IMG/VR virus record: IMGVR_UViG_3300044699_000072 | Coordinates: 1 to 42,526 of that record | DNA: 42,526 nucleotides | DNA from: a virus | Direction: 5' to 3' (one strand) | Shown: in pieces, positions 32,110 through 41,280 of the stretch | Position numbering within the stretch: position 1 is the stretch's first letter | Layout: the number at the start of each line of letters is the position of its first letter | Program-made: the position numbers and the translations under genes | The notes under the pieces: generated by a model | The model's database searches: none | What the model saw: the letters and a program-made list of their open reading frames with translations, nothing else | What the model was told of the DNA's origin: nothing

Positions 32110-32541
32110 ATGGACAAAGTCGAATTAGAACGTATCAATCGTGAGCTTGAGCTAAAGTGGGGTGGTAGACCTCGATACCGAGTGGTCTTTGCCAACGACC
32201 AAATCGAGGTTCGTGAGAGAGTAGATCATCATGGGCATCATGAGGTAGCAAGGTTACTGAAGTATTACAATTGTCATGATTGCTACATCCTCGAGATGGA
32301 CGTGCAGAGATACGGAGCGCCACCGGCAATCAGAGACTGGAACGGCTACGAGATGATTTGGCCGTTCAAGAAGCCTGGGACTAACGAGCCGATTGATCCG
32401 AATCTTAAGGTGTGCATGTTCATTACTCAGAGTCTAGAGACTAATCCAAAGAAAACTGCTAAAGACTACTTCGACATGGAGAAGAAAGAATTCGATGCCG
32501 AAGTCCAACAAAACTTTGAGATGCTCAGTGAGGATGATTAG
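32110..32541 (+). CDS. Hypothetical protein
   Basis: The 143-residue protein begins 3 bases after the capsid terminator with MDKVELERINRELELKW. It has VVFANDQIEVRER and CHDCYILEMDVQRYG, and ends in an acidic tail. Similar proteins sit between capsid and adaptor genes in phages; no function is established. The CHDC pair could bind metal. Its stop is immediately followed by the next start. Confidence 0.7.
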   Translation: MDKVELERINRELELKWGGRPRYRVVFANDQIEVRERVDHHGHHEVARLLKYYNCHDCYILEMDVQRYGAPPAIRDWNGYEMIWPFKKPGTNEPIDPNLKVCMFITQSLETNPKKTAKDYFDMEKKEFDAEVQQNFEMLSEDD

Positions 32542-33198
32542 ATGCCTTCAAATCTTGGAACAGTAGCAACAATTGTTTCTCTCTTTCCTTTCGACGTGTT
32601 CGAGAGGAAACCATTGATTCCCAGTATCTATCGTGTCGCCGCCTCCAAAGAGGAAGGCAAACCGGAGATACTGATTGTTCAAGAGGGACGTTTCTACGTC
32701 TACCTCGACGAATACCGCGGCTCAATGACAATCAGGACGCCTGCACTAACGATTGCTGAATCGGTCGTGCGCGACTTTCTTGACGGCCAATTCGTGCTGG
32801 ACGTCGATGCGCGCCCCGCAATCTGGACCGTCCCTGGCGAATGGAGCAAAGCGGAGATTCTCTCAGACGCGACTCAGAAAGAGCGCATCGCAGAAGAGAG
32901 TCGAGTCCAGCTCAACTGGTTCAAACGCCTTGTCCTGATTGCCGACGATGAGTGGGGCAAGTTCCACCAGCATCGCATGATCTCTGACATGCAGCGCGTA
33001 GCGGGAAAGCGTCTGCGTCTCAATCGTGAGTGGATGGTTGAGATGACGCCAGAGAATCTCATCGATTGCCCCGGCTGTGGCGTGACCTTGCACAAGAAGG
33101 TCGCGGTCTGCCGCGAGTGCGGATGCGTCATTGACCCTGTGAAATACAAGTCTTTGCAGTTCGTTTCGGACGCAAAGCATCTTGAACCAACGAGGTAA
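32542..33198 (+). CDS. Hypothetical protein with C-terminal zinc ribbon
   Basis: The 218-residue protein has a beta-rich N-terminal half (EILIVQEGRFYVYLDEYRG) and a C-terminal ribbon CPGCGVTLHKKVAVCRECG at about residues 173-191. It begins directly after the previous stop and ends 3 bases before the adaptor. Probably a virion or tail assembly component, by position only. Confidence 0.65.
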   Translation: MPSNLGTVATIVSLFPFDVFERKPLIPSIYRVAASKEEGKPEILIVQEGRFYVYLDEYRGSMTIRTPALTIAESVVRDFLDGQFVLDVDARPAIWTVPGEWSKAEILSDATQKERIAEESRVQLNWFKRLVLIADDEWGKFHQHRMISDMQRVAGKRLRLNREWMVEMTPENLIDCPGCGVTLHKKVAVCRECGCVIDPVKYKSLQFVSDAKHLEPTR

Positions 33199-33201
33199 GT
33201 C

Positions 33202-33853
33202 ATGCTCGCCAGCGAGATAATGGACGAAGCTGCGGCGTTGATGAACGACTCGCAGAAGTTTACGTGGGGGTATACTGAGCTCCTGCCGTATCTACGTCGT
33301 GCATATGCGACGATGGAGCTTCATTTCTTTCTCAATGGCGTGCGCGAACTGAAGGAGATTTCCGCCAATGTCGCGGTGCTCGCAGACGCGAAACAAATCA
33401 TTCCTCCAACCGACTTCGTTCAACCGATTTCGATTGAGGAGCGACCTTACTTGAGCTCTGACTCCTTTTCGCCCATGCACGAATCCGAGTGGGGAGGAGA
33501 CCTCAAGAGCGATGATATTCAGTATTGGGTCTTTCGAGAAGGAGAGCTCAACATCAATCCTCCGAGAACAGACCGTGAGGTCAGACTTCGATATCGTAAG
33601 AGCTTCCTACCGATTACGAGTGAGAGAAACGAACATTACAGTCCTGCTTCTCCAAGCCGTTATCTGTCAGCCGAAGACTGCTGCAAATGCGGTCAGCTTT
33701 CGGTGCAGCAAACCGCGGAGAGAGCAGGGACATCCTCACACTCCGAGCAAGCAGCTGTCTCGATATGTTGATCAGGTGCATGAGATCAGAAACCAACAAG
33801 GAATCAAGTATCGTCGTAGACCTTACGGGCGAGACGACGTGCAGGGAGGTTGT
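33202..33853 (+). CDS. Head-tail adaptor protein (frameshifted at its end)
   Basis: The frame 33202-33771 is good to about 33640: EIMDEAAALMNDSQKF, YLRRAYATMELHFFLNG, IIPPTDFVQPISIEERP and YWVFREGELNINPPRTDREVRL. This is the common podovirus adaptor layout. The end then needs indels: AKTAANAV, then LDMLIR, and MHEIRNQQGIKYRRRPYGR in further frames, ending just before the ATG at 33855. The usual adaptor ends with an Arg-rich motif like the RRRPYGR seen here. Confidence 0.7.
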
Positions 33854-33854
33854 A

Positions 33855-34326
33855 ATGCCGCAGTATCCTGGAAGAATGAGAAACGTTACGGCGATGCAAA
33901 AGGGCGCAAGCCGAAGCATTTCCAATTATGGTTCATCGTCGATTGACAGCAGCGGAGCTCAATGCTGGCGTCGATTTGCTCCAAGCTGCGCGCCGGTTCA
34001 AGATATCGACTGATTGATGCGAGCTTCATTGCAGTCGGTGGCAACGTACGCTGGCGCGACGGACGTTCGTATCACAGGCGTGCAGGGGTGGCGCGACGGT
34101 ACAGCTTGTCACCCGCTGTTATCGCTGGCTTGACTCGTGGCAAGAATGGCCCCGACCTTGGCGAACGACACCCAGACACTGGCCATCCTCCTCAACGACG
34201 GTCGTGCCTCGCATCAACCGACCGATTGCTGGCACACCCATCCGAGTCGTAAAGACGGCTGCGGCCACACTCACGGGTGCTCACACACGTCGACGTCATC
34301 GCCAATTTTCCTGCTGGAAGGGCTAA
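33855..34326 (+). CDS. Conserved tail-region protein (frameshifted)
   Basis: The start MPQYPGRMRNVTAMQKG follows GGGAGG. Later frames read AEAFPIMVHRRLTAAELNAG, LIDASFIAVGGN, TRGKNGPDLANDTQTLAILL, and THVDVIANF with LLEG before TAA at 34324-34326. These parts assemble to a well-known kind of phage tail-region protein (FPI-x-VHR-x-LTAAELNAG at the start, a beta sandwich end). Several indels are needed. Its stop overlaps the next start (TAATG). Confidence 0.55.
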
Positions 34327-36137
34327 TGATCGAGAACCACGTTCCAATACCGATTACGACCCTTTAATGGTCTATGGGACCGTGGTCCTGACGAGGGCTA
34401 TTCCTCTCGAATCATTTTGCACTGGCTTCAGAACCTCAAATTCAAGCCAGCTTCATTCTATACCAGAGAAGGTTCTATTCTGGTACGTAGTTTGCGGAGC
34501 AGTCCTCCGCTTTCCACGTTTACAAGATTAACAGGTCAGGCTTCTCGCCTCTCATCCTTCTTAACAACAATTCAATCTACGATTCAGTCAACATGGGAGT
34601 GCCCATCTTGACTATCCCTGGAATGATAGACTTTTCCATGGAGGACTTTCTTTGACCGGGCATACATCACCCCGCATAACGGGACGACTGGCTTGCCTGG
34701 TCAATACATTCACTACTACACTGGTTCAGGAGTAGCGAGAATTGCCGGTGAAGTGGTACCGGCACTGGTGCGATAACTGGCGTTGAGGGTTCTCTACGGG
34801 AAACTTCGACCGCGGGACGACATGCCTGGGCAGTCCGCTTTTGAGACTGCTTCAGGCTACGTCACTCCGTTCGGTGCCTATGGTGTAATCTGCTGTGACG
34901 ACGGCAGGTATGAAATCGTTTAATCTGGTCTAACATCCCTACTGGTCCTGCTGGCACGATTGCCCAGAGTTCTGATGGGGACGAAGATGTCGAAGAAGGC
35001 TGGAAATAGCGACTATGCTAATCAAGAGTGGTTCATCATCCCGAACGGACGCATCGCGGATAACCACAACAGTTAAAACAGTTAGCTATTTCGACGCTGA
35101 CCTCCACCGACCAAGCAGACTATATCCTTGAGCAGCTATCCGCCTATCCCTGCCGGAGTTGGGATTACCTCGTATCAAGGAAGCATTGGTGTGTGGGGGA
35201 GGACGCGAACCAATCGACTGTCAGAGTCTCCCGAGCTGGACAACCCGAGTCCTTCAATTCCGTTGAGGGCTTTCTCCAGTCGAGCCGACGAACGGTGGAG
35301 GAGTTAGAAACTGCGTAGAGTTTCGCTCATCCCTCTACATCCTGAAAGCTCAGAGATGTTACGCTACGCAGGCGACGGACCAAGAGGGCGCTGTTCTGAG
35401 CTGTCCTCTACTCGATGGTTCGGCAGGGACAGAATGCCACGGTGTTGGTAAAATTTTCGAGCGGAACTCAACACCGTAGACAAATACCCTCATAGCCTCA
35501 CGACGGGGCCTTCTCCTTTTCACAGGTACACTTCTCTGAGGAAATGACTTGGAAAGTAAACGATATCTGGAAAAGGATTCACAAAGACTCATTTTCATCG
35601 AGTGCAGGTAGCGGTAGATGCAGACTCTCATTTCGTCTACGTCTACCCTGCCTCTTGATGGCTCGCTTGTAACAAAAGCACTGCTCTTTGGGGACTATAC
35701 TGAGGGCTGGACTCATGCGAAAATTAAGTGGTCTCTCATGGAGCTTCCCGCACAATCCGTATCGATTGCACTTGATGTCGATGACGTTATCAAAGGCGGT
35801 TATCTTCAGATATGCAAGGCAAGACCAAAACATTTACAAGCTGGTTGCTGATTGTTAGAAACGATTACGACGCTGTTCTCATTAGTGTGTTTGACGACTG
35901 GTCAGCTTCCAACAGACTCTAAGGGTGAGGTCTTCCATCATGGTGGAGTACGCTTCAGAATCTATGGTGAGGGAAATCTCGACTCTGGTAATCACCTGTC
36001 TAGATGGTGCTCAGGTTTTCAACCTCTCATGCAATTTCGTTGCAGCTACGCCTGGTGTCTATCACCTTAGGACCTTTAACGCACAGAGTGAGAAGATTAC
36101 GGTCCGGGGTGTTCTCAATAACATTAACCGTATATGA
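34326..36137 (+). CDS. Tail protein, about 600 residues (heavily frameshifted)
   Basis: No frame is open for long, but phrases in order across frames fit one gene: NGLWDRGPDEG (34.37 kb), TREGSILV, MGVPILTIPGMIDFSMEDF, HNGTTGLPGQYIHYYTGSG, EWFIIPNGRIADN, NCVEFRSSLYILKAQR, TECHGVGKI (35.43 kb), LLFGDYTEGWTHAKIKWSL, then SEKITVRGVLNNINRI. The order and phrasing match the large tail protein that follows the adaptor in many environmental podoviruses (possibly tail tube or nozzle type). The start ATG 34326 overlaps the previous stop. At least ten indels are implied. Confidence 0.5.
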
Positions 36138-38476
36138 CTGTTACTAAGATTTGGGTACTTCGTCAGACAGCTTTGGCCTCACTAGGCCGCAATGACCGAT
36201 CTTGTTTGGAGAAGGTCCCACAGCGGGACTCACGAATTGATTCCTTAGGGAATGACGAACGCTCTGTTCTCATCCTCAAGGACATACTCCGCGAACTCAA
36301 CAAGGACATTACTTCGATAAGCACGGCTATTGAGCCGATTCTAGAGCCCCCTGTAATTCCTACTCACGGTGGTGGTATTGGGACAGTTCCAGCACCTACA
36401 GACCTTCAAGCTCAAGTTCTCCCTCTCAGTATTCTTTTAATGTGGAGTTCTCCAGAGCTTCAGCTCGACTGTATGAAATTCGCCGTAATCTAGTTCTCGA
36501 TTGGAATACAGCGTCATTATGTTACTCGCACGCCATCTCTCAGTGTCAACCTGGCACCCCATCAAATCAGGAGGATACTATTTCCTAATCAAGACACTTG
36601 ATAGCTTGAGTAACATATTCTCCAGATTATGACTCTGTTCCTGTCACAATTTACAACCCCAATACACCGACCATTACGCTATCGGTTATAGACAATAATA
36701 CGTCCTGTTGGGCTGGAACAATCCGATGACACTTTCAACATAGACTTCTATAGAGTCTATAAGAACGGGTCAGTTCTCGGTACGATTCGCGCGACCTTTA
36801 CTTCAATTTTTGAAAACAATCGCTGCGCTCTATACTTCATGGACATAGAAGCCGTAGATATCCGCGGGAAATGTCGGTGGCAAAGGAACAGTCACAGCTC
36901 AGGGTCAACACCGCCACCTGACTTGTTCTTGGGACCAAAGAGTTATCTGGTCTCAATGGAACAAGAGTCATGTTCTTCGCCAGCCGTATCTTCCGAGCTT
37001 TGCTCGCTTGTATCTCAACCAGAGACTTGGGCACAGCATTTCTCGACTCGTAGCTGGGCTAAACATTCAAGCTCAGCTAACTGCTGGCTATCCGCTCTAC
37101 ATACAGCCGACTGTCTTGACTGGTTCGTATGAAGAAGTCATTAGACTACGGCACAGCGATTCAGAACGTAATTGTTACGATTACCTATCAAGTTACACAG
37201 ATAGTGCCGCAGGTTAAGGTCCTTATTCAAGATGGCATTTTCATACGGACGGTATTGCTTATACACTATTTACGCCGGAGCATCACAATTTGCTCAAAAC
37301 TTCAACGATACCTCAAGTTTCGACTTGAGTTTACTGGCTTGAGTGACAAGGCTCTTGCTAGAATACGCCTTTCGTGATCGATAACCATCGACGTCAAGCG
37401 AGAGATAGATTCTGGAGAGATTATTGCGTCCGCTGGAGATGTCGGTGGAACGCAAGTAATGTTTAACAAAACCTTCAAGGACATAGATTCGATACCTGCA
37501 CAGCAGATGCTATCGAGCCTATCGACGCCTCATCTACGCTTTTGATGACGTTCCTGACCCTACTTACTTTTTTGTCTTGCGCTTGATACCACAGGAAATA
37601 GCAGTGACGTATCTCATCTACCTGGAAGGGCGCGGGATAGTCTAATGTGGGAGCGTTGGAATCAGTCAACCAAGATATCGAGAAGAGCACCGATAATGGT
37701 GGCTCATGGACTCTCTTGGATTGGAATGCCAGCATCATTACTCAGGGAGTAATTGATCCTGCGCGCCTGCCTCCTGCTGGTGGACTTGGTGACGTAGTTG
37801 GTCCTGCTGGTGCCACTGATGATACCGTAGCTTTATTCAGTGGCACGACAGGTTAAACTCATCAAGGGCTCGACATTATTTTTTTACGTCCGCGGGTCTG
37901 ATACTTAGTTTTGGAGCTAAAAACAGCAGCAGTTCCTGCACTACGACCAAAATGGTGCCACGCTCGAAGCTGTATTAGGCAATCAAGCAAATTATGCGGA
38001 TTTTCGATGTCTTAGTTTGTTTTACTAATTACTAATGTTGATACCACCGGCTATTACAGGTTTACCGTTTGCTTAATTATACAGTTGTCTGGTCTACGAC
38101 TGGAACTCAGCCAGTTTATCGGTAATGGAGCGCTCATTGGACGCTACCTACGGATATTGGACCTCTCTGCTTCGTTCGCATCAGACTTTACGTCGGTACT
38201 ACTACGACGTTCGGCACAGGTGCGTTTATGTTCTCGGTTCCTCTTACGATGAATCAAGCTGGTGGCACCGATGCTTGACGCTCACGGCTCGGATGCCAGT
38301 GACGGAGCAGCGGCTTATCGTGGCATGGCACGCTTTGACAACGCGAATCGAGTCACTATATTTCAGCAACTTCTACCACTCCGAAATTGCCCGTGATGGG
38401 TACTGGCACTTACTCATCACGCAATGGCGAGTACTGACGATTAAACATACTGGGGCATTTATGAGGTTGGGTAAAT
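36134..38476 (+). CDS. Fibronectin-III-type tail/fibre protein (heavily frameshifted)
   Basis: The gene begins MTVTKIWVLRQTALASLGRN at 36134. From 36.37 kb the frames read GTVPAPTDLQAQVLPLSI and YNPNTPTITLSVIDN, then FYRVYKNGSVLGTI, typical FN3 strands. Next come YLNQRLGHSISRLVAG, then the fibre part: DNGGSWTLLDWNASIITQG, DPARLPPAGGLGDVVGPAG and VALFSGTTG with KLIKGSTLFF. The end reads FGTGAFMFSVPLTMNQAGGTD. Such FN3 plus collagen-like or beta-helical fibres attach tailed phages to cell surfaces. Limits between this gene and any second fibre gene are not certain. Confidence 0.5.
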
Positions 38477-38477
38477 T

Positions 38478-38643
38478 ATGGAGCAGCCGATTACTCTCGA
38501 AGAGTCTACCTCTTACTTGTGAAAAAAGACGTATTGATTTTCAGACTTGGAAGTCAATTAATAAGTTAGCTAATGACGAAGGCTGGATAGAATAGAAGAA
38601 CAGCTTGTCGCCGAGTTAAAGGGAAGCTAGAGGAAATTCATGG
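38478..38643 (+). CDS. Small coiled-coil protein (frameshifted)
   Basis: The start MEQPITLEESTSYL is followed, one frame on, by VKKDVLIFRLGSQLI and then EEQLVAELKGKLEEIHGK. The joined product is about 55 residues and mostly helix. Small coiled-coil proteins of this type are often found after tail-fibre genes. Low certainty because two indels are needed. Confidence 0.4.
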
Positions 38644-39503
38644 CAAAATCGGCAAGGCCAACGAACACCTCACCATATTCATACCGTCCTGGACATTGAT
38701 CAAGCGATGCGGCGGACCGCGGCGACTCTGTTCGTCGCGACACCGACCAACCATTCCCCTGAACTCAATCCGGTGGAATCGGACCACAAAGATATTTGAA
38801 AGAGTGGGACGGCACGACCTGGATTGCACAAGTTATCGAATTCCGGGTGTGGGACAGGAGCTGCTCTGCCTGGAGGATATCGCGTCAAGCCTGGGTTTGG
38901 CACGATGTGTCTGTCCAAAACGCCAATTGCTGTTGCTATCACAGGAGGAAGTGCGTCGGCGCTCAATCTGGCAAATTGCACGCACTCTGGAACATTCACG
39001 GCTAACGCTACACCTGGGCATTGGGACCCTGAGTGTCTTAGGTAATGGAAGCTGGACTGCACAATTCTTTGCACCCAGCTGGATTCAAAACGGCACGCCT
39101 CATATATGGCAATGATGGTGTTACAGTGCAAGTCATGCACGCTGTGAGCTCTGTTGTTGGCTTCATGGTTTACGGCAACATGCAGGCTCGTTTTCCAAAT
39201 CGCATGGGCTATCCCGGCGGGCGTCGATTTGTGGTGCAACATTCTAAATGGCGAAGTCTCCTGGTTCACTTTGGGTAGTAGGAGCGTCGCTCAGGTATGT
39301 TTCTGAGACATGGCAAGGAAGTGGTCTATCCAGGGAGATATGTTAAGGACCTCCCTCACCCTTATCTGTTCCTGGTTTCCCTTTGGATTCAAGGTAATAA
39401 TATCTTTTCGTAAATCAGGCAGGTAGTACGTCCTTAAAGTGCCACATAATTGGACTGGTGGATATCCTGCTGGCGTTAACAAAGGTATAGCTCAATTTGG
39501 GTA
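38641..39503 (+). CDS. Tail-region protein with Trp-rich motif (frameshifted)
   Basis: The first ATG at 38641 opens MAKSARPTNTSPYSYRPG. Later frames give KEWDGTTWIAQVIEFRVWD, RRISRQAWVWHD, KPGFGTMCLSKTPIAVAITGG and SALNLANCTHSGTFTANATPG, and end in NWTGGYPAGVNKGIAQFG at 39503. The WDGTTW phrase is common in phage tail and fibre proteins. It is the gene before the His-x-Asp protein. Exact function not known. Confidence 0.4.
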
Positions 39504-39545
39504 GAAGGAGAATTTCTCCGCTGGCTCGAAGCAACGGGCGGGGAA

Positions 39546-40117
39546 ATGTGGTGTCATCAAGACCAGCATGGTGACGCTATTGCGCATATAGATACAGCTC
39601 ACGTAGACTCTCACTCAGATAGTCATAACGATACTGCGGACATGGTGATACTCATAACGACGTAGCTCACAGCGATACATCTCATAGTGATTCACATACT
39701 AATACGGCTCATAGTGATTCACCATGGAGACGTGGAACATACAGACGGTCAACACACTGAATTACCACTTGACACTGGTATATCTCATTATGATGGAGCG
39801 GCCACTCCGACACTCCCATCAAGACTATCACACTGACGTTGAACATTACGACGGACATACAGATACACATAACGCATGGCTATGTAGCGCACATAGACAG
39901 GCCCGCACACATAGTGACTCACACGGAGATTCAGCGCACGTTGACTCACACAAAGCGATTAGAGCACACGTAGATAAAGCTCATAGTATACTCAATACCG
40001 ACTCGGCTCATGGTGACTCTCACTCAGACGTAGCACATCAAGACGTCGCTCACGGCGATCACAACGATTGCAACAACTGGTGGGCATGTTGACAACCCGA
40101 CATTGATTGGAACATAG
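39546..40117 (+). CDS. His-x-Asp repeat protein, candidate maturase substrate (frameshifted)
   Basis: Four frames join into about 190 residues packed with His-x-Asp: HGDAIAHIDTAHVDSHSD, then HGDTHNDVAHSDTSHSDSH, HHGDVEHTDGQ, HSHQDYHTDVEHYDGH, HSDSHGDSAHVDSH, and HGDSHSDVAHQDVAHGDHND (40.0-40.07 kb), about 30 copies in all. The end reads GGHVDNPTLIGT and stops at 40115-40117, touching the maturase ATG. The upstream open frame begins near 39486, so the true start may be earlier than the ATG at 39546. The pattern is like the His-Xaa-Ser substrates of radical SAM systems, but with Asp. Metal-binding fibre tip is the alternative. No other domain is visible. Confidence 0.6.
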
Positions 40118-41280
40118 ATGACTGTTGAATATCTCCCCGTCGGTATTGCGTGTAACCTGAAGTGCGAGTATTGCTATCAGGACTCAATGCGCGATGCTGG
40201 CAATATCAATACTCCTCGGAATTGGTACGAGGTCGAAAGCCCAGATGAGAATGGGTCAGCCCTTTACTGTCTTGGTGGAGAACTCTGCTTGCGCCTATTG
40301 ATCATCTTCATGAAGTCTGGCCTTCGGCCTCAGTCGTTTTGGTAGTAACGGTATTCAGACGAATGGTGTCTTGATTACTGACGAACATATTGCAATGTTT
40401 GAGAAATACAACGTAGGAGTAGGCATCTCCATCGATTGGTCCGGGTGGCTTAACGAGCGCGCGTCAAAGACAATGAGGAAACAGAGAAGACTTTGCTTGC
40501 TATCAGAAAACATTTGCGAGGCAGGTCGCGCACCATCACTCATCGTGACGATTCATAACAAGAACGGGACGAGAGTCCCAGAGCTTCTTGATTGGTTTCT
40601 AGCTCTTAGAGGTCAAGGAGTCCAGTATTTGAACCTCCACAATCTAGAGGTTGAGAAAGGCATGCCCAATCTTACCATCCCTGAGGAGAGGAGATTCAGG
40701 CTTTTTCAGCATCTATGAATGGTCCAAAGGTTCAGGCATGTATGTCGAGCCTTTACTGATATCGTGAAACTCCTTACGGAGGAAGACCCACAGGTAAATT
40801 GCACTTGGAATCATTGCGACCCAATGACAACCAATGCTGTACAGGGAATCAATCCTGATGGGTCGCGCTCCACATTGCGGTAGACTAATAAGGATGGTAT
40901 CAATTGGGTAAAGTCTGACCAGCCTGGTTTTCGAGAGATACCTTATTCTGCATCAAACTCCTCAAGAATTTGGAGGGTGTCAGGGTTGAAAATACTTTGC
41001 ACATTGCAAAGGACAATGTCCCGGCACAGCCATTGATGGTGATTGGCGTAATAAGACCATCCATTGCAAGCTCTGGTATTCACTTTTTTCGCACATCGAG
41101 AATGACCTTCGTGCATCGCGGGACAACGAATTCTCATTCCGACAATAAAGAGGCCAAGCCGCTCGCAACGTGGCGTGGAAATCACGGTGACTCCCAACAT
41201 GGCGATACTCCGCATGGTGACAGTCATGGGGACCATACAGATTACGGAATTCGTGCTACATTTTCTAGAGAAGGCTCCAG
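40118..41280 (+). CDS. Radical SAM/SPASM maturase with C-terminal His-Gly-Asp tail (frameshifted)
   Basis: The start MTVEYLPVGIACNLKCEYCYQ at 40118 abuts the repeat gene. CNLKCEYC is the CX3CX2C cluster loop, and LGGE (40.28 kb) the S-adenosyl-methionine strand. The frame 40371-40718 has VGVGISIDWSGWLNERAS, SLIVTIHNKNG and VQYLNLHNLEVEKG, typical of SPASM enzymes. After VNCTWNHCDP and GINPDGSRS, one frame at 40.96-41.08 kb reads EFGGCQG, CKGQCPGTAIDGDW and KTIHCKLWY, the SPASM auxiliary-cluster cysteines. A tail follows with NHGDSQHGDTPHGDSHGDH. It would modify a peptide by radical chemistry; the His-x-Asp protein is the obvious candidate. End is set by the next likely start. Confidence 0.75.

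Noticed and set aside
39601-40080. DNA-level tandem repeat array with no coding role
   Set aside because: The protein pattern His-x-Asp is kept across frames while the codons vary, which shows selection on protein sequence.
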